49,392 bases of DNA from Pseudomonadota bacterium (lineage in GTDB: Bacteria; Pseudomonadota; Gammaproteobacteria; Xanthomonadales; Rhodanobacteraceae). A program made the translations under genes and the position numbers. Under the pieces are notes generated by a model that was not told the DNA's origin, ran no database searches, and worked only from the letters and a program-made list of their open reading frames with translations. The stretch lies in assembly GCA_028873095.1 (NCBI GenBank), contig JAGWMU010000002.1, positions 1 through 49,392 on the forward strand, given 5' to 3'. Shown piece by piece: positions 11,276-21,861 of this stretch (its first letter is position 1; the number at the start of each line of letters is the position of its first letter).

Positions 11276-11428
11276 GAGCGCACCCTGTGCGCGAAAAACC
11301 CTCTCATCCGCGCAGGAGCACACCCTGTGCGCGAAAAACCCTCTCATCCGCGCAGGAGCGCACCCTGTGCGCGAAAAGCTCTTTGCACAAACACCGCAAG
11401 AGCATTCGCGCACAGGGTGCGCTCCTAC
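11272..11428. repeat. REP/BIME cluster: three direct copies at 40 bp period plus one inverted copy
   Basis: GTAGGAGCGCACCCTGTGCGCGAA at 11272; G(C)AG-variant copies at 11312 and 11352; inverted copy 11405-11428. Confidence 0.9.
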
Positions 11429-11533
11429 GGCAGGCGGCCTGCCGCCAAGCGCCATCCCCGGCAATCCGCCGCCGCATGACGCATGACGCCGGGCGATCCG
11501 GATTGACCCGGATCGCCCGGCGTCGAGCCGGTT

Positions 11534-12829
<1,296 letters not shown>

Positions 12830-12868
12830 ACGTGGCTCCGTGGATGGCGATATGGTCGTGGACGGGTT

Positions 12869-14464
12869 TCAGGCGAGGCGGTCGTAGGCAGGCAGGGTCA
12901 GGAAATCCGTCAGCTGCTCGGCATGGGTCAGTGCGGAGAACAACGCGGCGGCGTCATCGACCCGCGCCGCCCCGGGAACGTCGCTTGCGCGCAAACGGTG
13001 GGCATGCGCGGCGAGTGCCTGGTCGAACAGCGCGAAGTCGATCGGCGCGTGGTCGCTGAACTCGAGCGCGCCGTGATGCAGCCACTGCCACAGCTGGGCA
13101 CGGGCGATCTCCGCGGTGGCCGCGTCTTCCATCAGGTTGTGGATCGGCACGCAGCCGAGCCCGTCGAGCCAGGCCGCGGTGTAGCGCAGCGCGACCTCCA
13201 CGTTGTTGTCGAATCCGGCACGGCTGATCGAGCCGCCGCACGGGGCGACCAGCTGGTCGCGCGTCACCCGGACATCCTCGCGCAGCACCTCCAGCTGGTT
13301 TGCCGCCGGCATGTGCTGGTCGAAGATTTCCCGCGCCACCGGCACCAGCGCCGGATGCGCGACCCAGGTACCGTCGTGGCCGGCCCGCACCTCGCGCAGC
13401 TTGTCGGCGCGCACCTTGGCCATCGCCGCCTCGTTCGCGGCGTCGTCGCCGCGGATCGGAATCTGCGCCGCCATGCCGCCCATCGCGAACGCGCCGCGGC
13501 GATGGCAGGTCTGGATCAGCAGTTCCGAATAGGCCTTCAGGAACGGCACCGTCATCGACACCTGGCCACGTTCCGGCAGCAGGCGGTCGCGATGGCCGCG
13601 CAGGGTCTTGATGTACGAAAAAATGTAATCCCAGCGGCCGCAGTTGAGGCCGACGGCACGGCGGCGCAGCGCATGCAGGATCTCGTGCATCTGGAACACC
13701 GCCGGCAGCGTCTCGATCAACACCGTGGCTTTCATGCAGCCGACCGGCAGGCCGAGCTCGCTTTCCGCCAGCGCCATCACCTCGTCCCACAGCGCTGCCT
13801 CTTCCATCGCCTCCAGTTTGGGCAGGTAGAAGAACGGCCCCCGCCCCTGCCGATGCAGGGCACGGGCGTTGTGGAAGACGAACAGGCCGAAGTCGACCAG
13901 GGCACCGGCCATCGTCTCGCCGTCGACGCTGACATGCCGCTCGGGCAGGTGCCAGCCGCGCGGGCGCACCACCAGCACCGCGGGGTTGTCGCCCACGCGG
14001 TAGTGCCTGCCCTCCGGCGAATGGAATTCGATGTTGCCGTTCACCGCATCGCGCAGGTTGATCTGGCCGTCGAGCTGGTTGGCGAAACTCGGCGCCGAGG
14101 AATCCTCGAAGTCGGCCATGAACACCTTGGCGCCGGAATTGAGCGCATTGATGATCATCTTGCGTTCGACCGGCCCGGTGATTTCCACGCGGCGATCCTG
14201 CAGCGCGGCCGGTATGGCGGCCACGCGCCAGTCGCCGCCGCGGATGGATGCGGTGTCGGCACGAAAATCCGGCAATGCGCCGGCGTCGAAGCGGGCCTGA
14301 CGGTCGCGCCTGGCCTGCAGCAGCTGCTGACGAACCGGCTCTGCAAACTGATGCAGCCGGGCCAGAAAGGCCAGTGCGTCCGGGGTCAGGATGCTTTCGT
14401 AACCGGCCCGTTGGGCACGGATCTCGACGTTGCCTGTGACGAATCGTTCTTGGGGGACTGCCAT
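12869..14464 (-). CDS. aceB: Malate synthase A
   Basis: MADFEDSSAPSFANQLDGQINLRDAV; YLPKLEAMEEAALWDEV; LNCGRWDYIFSYIK; typical MSA. Confidence 0.97.
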   Translation of the reverse strand: MAVPQERFVTGNVEIRAQRAGYESILTPDALAFLARLHQFAEPVRQQLLQARRDRQARFDAGALPDFRADTASIRGGDWRVAAIPAALQDRRVEITGPVERKMIINALNSGAKVFMADFEDSSAPSFANQLDGQINLRDAVNGNIEFHSPEGRHYRVGDNPAVLVVRPRGWHLPERHVSVDGETMAGALVDFGLFVFHNARALHRQGRGPFFYLPKLEAMEEAALWDEVMALAESELGLPVGCMKATVLIETLPAVFQMHEILHALRRRAVGLNCGRWDYIFSYIKTLRGHRDRLLPERGQVSMTVPFLKAYSELLIQTCHRRGAFAMGGMAAQIPIRGDDAANEAAMAKVRADKLREVRAGHDGTWVAHPALVPVAREIFDQHMPAANQLEVLREDVRVTRDQLVAPCGGSISRAGFDNNVEVALRYTAAWLDGLGCVPIHNLMEDAATAEIARAQLWQWLHHGALEFSDHAPIDFALFDQALAAHAHRLRASDVPGAARVDDAAALFSALTHAEQLTDFLTLPAYDRLA

Positions 14465-14524
14465 GAGCTTGCTCCGGTCTCGTGAGACTCGAAGCTAGGC
14501 AGAAAGAATGTATTTGACAATGTA

Positions 14525-14582
14525 AATGTTTCAATTATTGATATTGACTTTATCAATTTATATTTCAAGATACTGAAACATT
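14525..14582. promoter_or_regulatory. AT-rich divergent aceB/lysR control region with nested inverted repeats
   Basis: Outer AATGTTTCA (14525-14533)/TGAAACATT (14574-14582); inner ATTGATA (14537-14543)/TATCAAT (14551-14557). Confidence 0.6.
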
Positions 14583-14605
14583 GGATGAAAATTCGGGGAA
14601 AAAGC

Positions 14606-15625
14606 ATGAATGCGGCGAAAAAAAGTTCGCGTCCGGCGCCGAAAACTCGTGTCGGGAACAAGCCAGTCGAGGAAAAAGCCGGTCGCTACTACTACAAGGG
14701 CAACCGCCACAAGCAACTGCGGGCGTTTGTCACGGTGGTGAAACTGGGCAGCCTGACCCGTGCGGCCGAAGCGCTGTATCTGTCGCAACCGACAATCAGC
14801 CTGCAGTTGCAGGCGCTGGAGCGCGAACTGGGCCTGAGCCTGCTCGAACGCAGCCGCCGCCGCATCAACCTCACCGATGCCGGCGAGGCACTGTACGAGC
14901 TGACCCGCCCGCTGGTGGAGGGCTGGGAAACCCTGGACGGCGATTTTCAGGCCAAGGTGAAAGGCCTGCACGGCGGCCGGCTCACCATCGCCGCCGGCAC
15001 CTCGACGATCCAGTACCTGCTGCCGGAACTGGTGCGTCGTTTCCGCGAACGCTTTCCCGCGGTGAAACTGCAACTGGCGAATGTCACCGGCAAGGACGGC
15101 CTCGCCATGCTGCGCGAGGACCAGGCCGACTTCGCGGTCGGTTCGATGCTCGACGTACCCAATGACATCGCCTGGGCACCGGTGCATCACTACGACCCGA
15201 TGCTGATCATGCCGCCGGATCATCCGCTGGCAAGCAAGGAAGAGATCGCACTGGAGGATCTGTCGCCCTACGGGCTGATCCTGCCGCCACAACGATTGTC
15301 CACTTACCGGCTGGTCGATCTGGTGTTCCAGCAGCGCCAGGTGCCGTATCAGGTCGCCATCGAAGTCGGCGGGTGGGACGTGATCAAGGAATACGTCGCG
15401 ATGGGACTGGGCATTTCGATCGTCACCGGCATCTGCATCACCGGGGCCGATCGCGGCCGGCTGGCGGTGCGCAACCTGCGCCAGTATTTTCCCCAGCGGG
15501 CCTACGGCGTGGTCATGCGCAAGGGCAAGTTTCTCAGCGCCGAGGCGCGCGCGTTCATCGACCTGATCAATCCGGGCCTGCTGACCCATCGCGACTACGA
15601 CGAGTCGGGCCATTCGCAGCGCTAA
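14606..15625 (+). CDS. LysR-family regulator (CysB-like), divergent from aceBA
   Basis: RHKQLRAFVTVVKLGSLTRAAEALYLSQPTISLQLQALERELG HTH plus substrate-binding domain. ATG at 14606 preferred (GGGGA upstream); alternative 14585. Confidence 0.93.
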   Translation: MNAAKKSSRPAPKTRVGNKPVEEKAGRYYYKGNRHKQLRAFVTVVKLGSLTRAAEALYLSQPTISLQLQALERELGLSLLERSRRRINLTDAGEALYELTRPLVEGWETLDGDFQAKVKGLHGGRLTIAAGTSTIQYLLPELVRRFRERFPAVKLQLANVTGKDGLAMLREDQADFAVGSMLDVPNDIAWAPVHHYDPMLIMPPDHPLASKEEIALEDLSPYGLILPPQRLSTYRLVDLVFQQRQVPYQVAIEVGGWDVIKEYVAMGLGISIVTGICITGADRGRLAVRNLRQYFPQRAYGVVMRKGKFLSAEARAFIDLINPGLLTHRDYDESGHSQR

Positions 15626-15741
15626 TGTCGGGCCGCTGGTCGGCCGGTCCGAGCGCACCGTCCCGGAGCATCGGTCGCAGCGGTCGCCCACAGTCAAGCT
15701 GGCGAACGCGGCAGTTCGGTTTCGATGGATTGCGGTTCGAA

Positions 15742-16677
15742 TCAGTCCCGGTTCCGCCCGATCCAGTCCCGGTACGTGCGGTAATGGTGGATGGCGAAGC
15801 CGGCGAACGAGGGATCGTTGCGCAATGCCTGCTCCACGATGCTCACGGCCTGCTCGAACGCCTTCGGACCCGCCTTGTCGAAGGTGACCTTCTCCGGCTC
15901 GTCGGGCGACACCTCGAGGCCGATCACCACCTTCTTGCCGACGCGGTCGGCGTAGGCGATCGCGCTGGCGGCGTGCGAGAGGATGCTGTCGCTGCCTTCG
16001 GCCTTGTTCCGGTAGTCCATCAAGGCGACGTAGTCGAACAGGTCGATGACGTGCTCGCTCGCCGGGCGCCTGACGCCCTTCCATTCCACCTCGATGCCGT
16101 CCAGCCAGAACGGGATGGCGGGGCCCACGGCCAGGCTGGCGTGGTACTCGCGCTTGATCTTCATCAGCGCGTCGCCCATGTCGAGGAAATCGGCGAGCAG
16201 GCGCTCGCGGGTATTGTCGTTCCACTCGTCGAGGATGTGCGGCTCGATGTCAAGGTTGGCGCCGTCGAAGCGCGCCGCGGCCGGCGCGCCCACGTTGTAC
16301 AGCACCACCCGGCGGAACATGTCCTCGGCCTGCCGGCGATAGGCGGGCAGCACGTAACGTTCCGTGTGCAGGTAGGCCGAACCCAGCAGCGCGTACACCT
16401 TCATGTGCCGCCGGTGCAGCCGCTCGATGAAGGCGCGATACAGCTCGGGATGCTCGACGATCAGGTTGTGGCCCTGGTACGCATCGGCGTAGAGGTACAC
16501 GGTGTCGATGTGCTGCGACTGCAGGTAGGCCACAGCTTCCCGTGCGACGGCCGGATCCTTGACCATGGCGTAGGAGTCGGCCTCCCAGGTCCAGACGGCG
16601 CGACTGACCCGGGCCATCGCGCCGATCGGCAGCGCGCACAGCAGCATTGTCAGGCACAGGCGGGCGACGCGGCTCAT
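15742..16677 (-). CDS. Secreted GH18-like/TIM-barrel protein
   Basis: MSRVARLCLTMLLCALPIGAMARVSRAVWTWEADSYAM...FDGANLDIEPH...; signal peptide and DGxxxDxE-like motif. Confidence 0.7.
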   Translation of the reverse strand: MSRVARLCLTMLLCALPIGAMARVSRAVWTWEADSYAMVKDPAVAREAVAYLQSQHIDTVYLYADAYQGHNLIVEHPELYRAFIERLHRRHMKVYALLGSAYLHTERYVLPAYRRQAEDMFRRVVLYNVGAPAAARFDGANLDIEPHILDEWNDNTRERLLADFLDMGDALMKIKREYHASLAVGPAIPFWLDGIEVEWKGVRRPASEHVIDLFDYVALMDYRNKAEGSDSILSHAASAIAYADRVGKKVVIGLEVSPDEPEKVTFDKAGPKAFEQAVSIVEQALRNDPSFAGFAIHHYRTYRDWIGRNRD

Positions 16678-19061
16678 GGCGCGCCTCCGGTCGTGCTGCC
16701 GGCATCCACCGGTATGTGGTACTGCCCTTGCCCGACGGCCTTGCCGGATTGCGGATCGGACGGGAACACCGACAGGTAGCAGCGGCTGCTGCAGGCGCCG
16801 GGACGCTGCAAGGTCAGTTGCACCTGCCGGTGTCCGTTCGCGGGCAGCTGCAGGGCGTGGCCGGAGGTTTCCTGCAGCTCGTGGCCGTCCGCGGCGGTCA
16901 GCACGGCCAGCGGCACGAAGGCACGGCTTGGTCGCGCGTCGCCGTTGTCGAAGGTGGCCGTCAGCTGCACACCCTGGCCCACCAGCGTCACCTCGGTCGA
17001 TTCCGTCGACAGGCCGTGCACGACCGGCGCATTGCCGGCCGGCTGCAGCGCCGGCGCGGCGGCCTGGTAAGCCACCAGTTTCGGCGAGGCGCCAGCGGGA
17101 TCCAGCGCCAGTTTCTGCATGAAGATCGCATTGGCCTGTTCGTAGCGCTGCAGGCGGCGCGTCGCCCAGCCGAGCGCGGCGGCATCGTCGGCCGGGATGA
17201 GGTGCATGCCGTCCTGCAGCTCGAACAATCGCCCGTCGTGCAGCCACCAGCGGCCGGCCAGGTAATCCGGCGCGCTGGTCTTGGTCTGCTGCAGGGGCAG
17301 CTGGTGGATGTTGCGGAAGCTGTCGTCCAGGTCCAGGCCGGTGCCCAGCCACGGCGTCTGTGCCGGCCGCTTCAGCCCATAGGTATGCGACAGCAGCGCC
17401 AGCAGCGACGGCGTGACATCCAGCTGCGAGGACACGGCGCGGAAGTGCCGGGCCTGCTTGAGCAGCGGCGAGAAGATGATCAGCGGCACGTGGTAGCGGT
17501 CGATGTGCTCGCCCATCGGGATCTCCGGCAGGCGGTGATCGCCGGTGATCACGAAGATGGTGTCGGCGTACCACGGCTGCTTCGCCACCGTATCGAAATA
17601 GCGGCGCAGCTCGTCGTCGGTGTAGAGGATGCTGCTGTAGATGTCGGCGCTGGCCCGATAGGAAGCGAGCTGGTCGGCGGGAATGCGCAAGTCGCGCAGG
17701 CGTTGTTCGAAGCGTGCGAGGTAGGCGTCCTGGCCCGGGAACTTGTACACGGTGTGCATGGAGATGGTCTGCATCGCCAGCAGGAACGGGCTTTGCAGTT
17801 GCGCGCTGTCGGCCAGCACGCGCGACACCAGCTCCTGGTCCGGGTAGCCCCATTCGCTGAAGGGGTTGAGCTGATAGCCGGGGCCGAAGCTCTTCCTGTC
17901 CACCAGGTGCTGCACGCCCTGCAGCTGCATGAACGCGCGCTCGTCGTCGAAGGTGGTGTCGGTGCCGTTGTAGAACGCGGTGTGGTAGCCCTGCTGCTCC
18001 AGCAGGTTGAACAGGCCCGGGCTGGGCGGCATGCGCGCACCCAGCGAGGTGAAGCCCTCCCGGGCGAACGGCGCCGAGTTGAACAGGCTGGGCAGCACGC
18101 CGAAGGTGCGGCCCTGGTTGGACAGGAAGTTGTCGAAGTACAGGCTGCGCGCCGCCAGCGCGTCGAGGAAGGGCGTGAAGCTTCCCAGCGATGCCTGCGG
18201 ACCGGAGAACGAGCGCCCCAGTCCCTCGACCACGATCACCACCAGGTTGGGCGGGCGGCCGTCCGACGTGGGCGAGAAGTACGGACCGAGCGTATCCGGC
18301 GTCCGCTCCGGGTGCAGGAACGGAAACTGCGGGTCCAGCCGCGGCTCGCCGGCGCGGGCGGTGGCCGCCTTACCCGGCGTGGATACCGCTGCGGCATCGC
18401 TCATCGACCAGCGCCAGACATCGGCGCAGAACCATGCCAGCTTGTTGCTGGCCAGGTCGCGCGCCGCGTCGTCCGGCAGCGCCCGCGCACCCGCGGGCAG
18501 CGGCGGCAGCCATGCCAGCAGGCCCGCGATCAGCAGCAGGCTGGTCCAGCGCAGGGAGCCGCCGACCCGACGGCGCGCGCACAGGTACAGGCCGCCCCAG
18601 AGCAGCAGCAGCGGCAAGGCGTAGGCCAGCACGCTGCGCGGATCGAGCGGTATGTAGCCGGACACGGTGGTACGGATTTCCGCGACGCTGTAGCCGAACA
18701 GGTCCGCCCCCAGCGGCACGTGCGCCACCTGGAAGTACTGGTCGAGCCCGGTCTGCACCACGATGAACAGCGACCACAGCACGGCCAGGGCCACGACGCG
18801 CAGCCGCTCCCGCCGCAAGGCCAGCAACGGAAGCGACAACAGCAGCAGGATCGGCACCGCGCGCAGCAGCACCAGCGCCGCCTGCGCGAATGCGATGCCG
18901 GCGATGGCCCACTTCTGGCTGCCGCCCCAGGCGACGTCGGCGACGCCCTCGGCGACCGCGCACGCCACCAGCGCGAACTGTGCCGGCAACAATGCCGGGA
19001 ATGCAGCGGAAAAGCGCGACCAGGGGTTGCCGCGGCGCGCGGAGGCCGGCAACCGTGCCAT
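16674..19061 (-). CDS. Membrane LTA-synthase-like sulfatase (alkaline phosphatase superfamily; putative phosphoglycerol/phosphoethanolamine transferase)
   Basis: N-terminal TM helices; NLVVIVVEGLGRSFSG, SNQGRTFGVLPSLF (candidate catalytic Thr), FVITGDHRLPE metal-binding motif. Confidence 0.87.
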   Translation of the reverse strand: MARLPASARRGNPWSRFSAAFPALLPAQFALVACAVAEGVADVAWGGSQKWAIAGIAFAQAALVLLRAVPILLLLSLPLLALRRERLRVVALAVLWSLFIVVQTGLDQYFQVAHVPLGADLFGYSVAEIRTTVSGYIPLDPRSVLAYALPLLLLWGGLYLCARRRVGGSLRWTSLLLIAGLLAWLPPLPAGARALPDDAARDLASNKLAWFCADVWRWSMSDAAAVSTPGKAATARAGEPRLDPQFPFLHPERTPDTLGPYFSPTSDGRPPNLVVIVVEGLGRSFSGPQASLGSFTPFLDALAARSLYFDNFLSNQGRTFGVLPSLFNSAPFAREGFTSLGARMPPSPGLFNLLEQQGYHTAFYNGTDTTFDDERAFMQLQGVQHLVDRKSFGPGYQLNPFSEWGYPDQELVSRVLADSAQLQSPFLLAMQTISMHTVYKFPGQDAYLARFEQRLRDLRIPADQLASYRASADIYSSILYTDDELRRYFDTVAKQPWYADTIFVITGDHRLPEIPMGEHIDRYHVPLIIFSPLLKQARHFRAVSSQLDVTPSLLALLSHTYGLKRPAQTPWLGTGLDLDDSFRNIHQLPLQQTKTSAPDYLAGRWWLHDGRLFELQDGMHLIPADDAAALGWATRRLQRYEQANAIFMQKLALDPAGASPKLVAYQAAAPALQPAGNAPVVHGLSTESTEVTLVGQGVQLTATFDNGDARPSRAFVPLAVLTAADGHELQETSGHALQLPANGHRQVQLTLQRPGACSSRCYLSVFPSDPQSGKAVGQGQYHIPVDAGSTTGGAP

Positions 19062-20353
19062 CACCACAGCGCGTACAAGGTAGCCGACAGGATCTGCTCG
19101 TTGACGCCGGCTACGTCGCTGCCCTCGCCATAGCCGGCGCTGAGCTTGAAGCCCCAGCGCGGTGACAGGTAGTGGCTCCAGGCGACGCCGATGGCGGCAT
19201 GGTTGTTGAACACCTGGGTGCCGTAGCGATTCAGGTCGGTGCTGCGGCCGTTGCCGACGCTCAGCTCCAGGTAGTCGAAGGCATTGCCGCGGTAGTAGTT
19301 GCGCAGCAGGAAGCGGTTGCTCCAGCTGCCGGAACCCACGCCAGGCACGTATTGCAGCTTGTAGCGCGCGTACCAGTCGCCCCAGTAGCGGCCCACGCCG
19401 ACGCCGTAGAACTGGGTGTTGCTGGAGAAATGCAGGTGATCGACGCTGGCCGACAGCTCCCAGCCGCGGCCCACGCCCTGGAACACTTCCGCGCGCCATT
19501 CCTGCTGCGGCAGGATGCCGGAGCCGGGACCCTGCTGGTAGCGCAGGTTGGCGTAGGCGCGCGACCACAGCGGCACGTAGCCGTCCAGCGCCCAGGCCGT
19601 GTCGCTGGTACCGAAGTGGTCGGCGCGCAGCAGCTCCAGCGCCAGCGAGCCCTGACTGAAGTAGCGGCGCAGCGACAGGTCGACGTCGTTCCAGCCTTGC
19701 TGCCCGCCGGTGAAGCCGGTGTGGTCCCAGCTGAGGCTGGCGCCCCAGTCGTACCCGGTGCCGAAGGCGGTCGTGCGCGGCAGCAGGCTTTGCCGCAAGC
19801 CGTCTATTTCGGCCGGATTCGCCCCCAGCGTCGCGGCCGTATCGAAATCGGCGCGGGCGGCGGCGAGTTGTCCCATGTCGCGCTGGGCGCTACCGCGCGC
19901 GATGTACGCTTTCGGATCGCGCGGCGCCAGTTTCACCCAGTGCGAATAGGCGTCGACCGCCTCTTGCGGGCGACCGCTCCAGCGATAGACATCGCCCAGC
20001 GCCGACCATGCATCGGCGTAATCCGGACTGTGCTGCACCACCGTGTGCAGGTCGCTTTCGGCCGCGGCGTATTGCCCGTCCCAGGCATAGGTGCGTCCAC
20101 GCGCCAGCAGCAGATCGCCGTTGCCGGGGTGCTCGGCCAGCAGGGCCGTGTAGCGCTGGATGGCCAGCTTCTTCTGGCCGCTGGTGGCGAGCTGGCGTAT
20201 CTGCACCATCTGCGTCGCCAGCGCGTCGGGAGCTGCGGCCTGCGCCAGCAGGCAGGGCGAAAACGCCGTCAGGGCCAGCAGCAGCGGCCACCGGGCGCGG
20301 AACGTGCGGGAGGGATGCCTTGCCACGACCACGGAAGGGTTCCTGCGCTTCAT
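19061..20353 (-). CDS. TPR protein with C-terminal YaiO-type outer-membrane beta-barrel
   Basis: MKRRNPSVVVARHPSRTFRARWPLLLALTAF signal; TPRs (LLLARGRTYAWDGQYAAAESDL...DAWSALGDVYRWSGRPQEAVDAY); beta-barrel ending in ILSATLYALW with terminal aromatic. Confidence 0.85.
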   Translation of the reverse strand: MKRRNPSVVVARHPSRTFRARWPLLLALTAFSPCLLAQAAAPDALATQMVQIRQLATSGQKKLAIQRYTALLAEHPGNGDLLLARGRTYAWDGQYAAAESDLHTVVQHSPDYADAWSALGDVYRWSGRPQEAVDAYSHWVKLAPRDPKAYIARGSAQRDMGQLAAARADFDTAATLGANPAEIDGLRQSLLPRTTAFGTGYDWGASLSWDHTGFTGGQQGWNDVDLSLRRYFSQGSLALELLRADHFGTSDTAWALDGYVPLWSRAYANLRYQQGPGSGILPQQEWRAEVFQGVGRGWELSASVDHLHFSSNTQFYGVGVGRYWGDWYARYKLQYVPGVGSGSWSNRFLLRNYYRGNAFDYLELSVGNGRSTDLNRYGTQVFNNHAAIGVAWSHYLSPRWGFKLSAGYGEGSDVAGVNEQILSATLYALW

Positions 20354-21861
20354 GGATGGCTGCTCCTGTCGGCATGCTGGTCGGTCGGCATCGTTTCGTT
20401 CTCCGCCGGGTTGTGCTGCCAGGAACCGTCGCGATTGATATGGCCCCACCGATGGTGTTTGCGCAGTCCGAGCAGCCAGAGCAAGGTGCCGTAGAAGCGC
20501 CAGCAGGAATTCATCTGCCGGTAGCCGAAGTTTTCCAGCACCGCAACGACGAACAGGCGCAATTGCTGCGCCGGCCGTGCGTACAGGCCGAAGGACAGCT
20601 CTTCCAGCAGCATCGCGTTGACCGAAAGCAGCACGCCCATGCCTATCGCCGCCGCGAGGAAAACCAGGAATATCTTCAGCGGCACCAGGCCGGCCAAAGC
20701 CAGCACGATCATCGAGACGTAGCCGACCACCTCGATGATCGGGCCGAGGAACTCGAACACCAGCATGAACGGGAACGCCACCCAGCCCGCCGCGCCGCCG
20801 CGCCGGTTGAACATCAGGCCGATGTTCGACCACAGGCTTTCGGCCAGTCCGCGTTGCCAGCGCACGCGCTGGTGGCCCAGCGAGGCGATGTCCGTCGGCA
20901 CCTCGGTCCAGCACACCGGGTCCGGCACGAACACGATGCGATAGTCGCGCTTCTCCTTGCGCAGGTTGCGGTGCAACCGGACGATCAGGTCCATGTCCTC
21001 GCCCACCGTATCGTCGCGATAGCCGCCGATGGCGATCACCCGTTCCTTGTAGAACACGCCGAAGGCGCCGGAGATGATCAGCAGCGCGTTCATGGGCGAC
21101 CAGCCCATGCGCCCGAACAGGAACGCGCGCAGGTACTCGATCACCTGGAAGCTGGGCAGCCAGTGGTCGGGCAGGCCCACCTTGGACATCATGCCGTTGA
21201 CGACCTTGCAGCCGTTGAGCACGCGCACCACGCCGCCGCTGGCCACCACGCGCCCGTCCTCCAGGAACGGCCGCACCACCCGCGAGAGGCTTTCCGGCTG
21301 CAGGATGCAGTCGGCGTCCACCACGCAATACAGCGGATAACGCACGCAGTTGATGCCGGCGTTGATCGCATCGGACTTGCCGCCTTTGACCTTGTCCACC
21401 ATGCGCACCTGCGGATAGCGCGCCGAGGCGTAGACGCCCCTGACCTGCTCGGTTGGCAGTCGGGCACGATAGGCTTCGGGCACCATCACCAGGCCAAAGG
21501 CCTCGATCAGCGCCTCGCGGGTGAGGTCGCTGGAACCGTCGTTGACCACGACGACCTCGAATTCGGGGTAGTTGGTCTTGAGCAGCGAGTGCACCGAGGC
21601 CACCACCGATTTCACCTCGTTGTGCGCGGGCAACACGATGCTTACCGGGGGCTGGTATTCGCGCAGGCCGGGCGGCAGGTAGTTGGCCCGGTATTCGCGC
21701 ATGTAGCGCACGATCTGGTAGGCGGAGATGTAGTTGAGGATCAGGTAGGCCAGGTTGATCGCCACGAAATAGATCATGAAGATCCATTGCATCGACGCCA
21801 GCGCATGGGCCCAGGATCCTTGCTGGAGGCTGGCCACGAACACGTTCCAGTGAGTGTTCAT
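20350..21861 (-). CDS. Processive family-2 glycosyltransferase (polysaccharide synthase-like)
   Basis: SIVLPAHNEVKSV, VVVNDGSSD, YCVVDADCIL, VGEDMDLIVRL, GHQRVRWQRG (QxxRW); multiple TM segments. Confidence 0.93.
   Translation of the reverse strand: MNTHWNVFVASLQQGSWAHALASMQWIFMIYFVAINLAYLILNYISAYQIVRYMREYRANYLPPGLREYQPPVSIVLPAHNEVKSVVASVHSLLKTNYPEFEVVVVNDGSSDLTREALIEAFGLVMVPEAYRARLPTEQVRGVYASARYPQVRMVDKVKGGKSDAINAGINCVRYPLYCVVDADCILQPESLSRVVRPFLEDGRVVASGGVVRVLNGCKVVNGMMSKVGLPDHWLPSFQVIEYLRAFLFGRMGWSPMNALLIISGAFGVFYKERVIAIGGYRDDTVGEDMDLIVRLHRNLRKEKRDYRIVFVPDPVCWTEVPTDIASLGHQRVRWQRGLAESLWSNIGLMFNRRGGAAGWVAFPFMLVFEFLGPIIEVVGYVSMIVLALAGLVPLKIFLVFLAAAIGMGVLLSVNAMLLEELSFGLYARPAQQLRLFVVAVLENFGYRQMNSCWRFYGTLLWLLGLRKHHRWGHINRDGSWQHNPAENETMPTDQHADRSSHP

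Noticed and set aside
11272-11428. Possible small CRISPR array (regular 40 bp period)
   Set aside because: Spacers are identical, unit is a palindromic REP and no cas genes are present; it is a REP/BIME tandem.
16647-19133. 828 aa plus-strand ORF antisense to the sulfatase gene
   Set aside because: Antisense shadow; no start context, no domain pattern.
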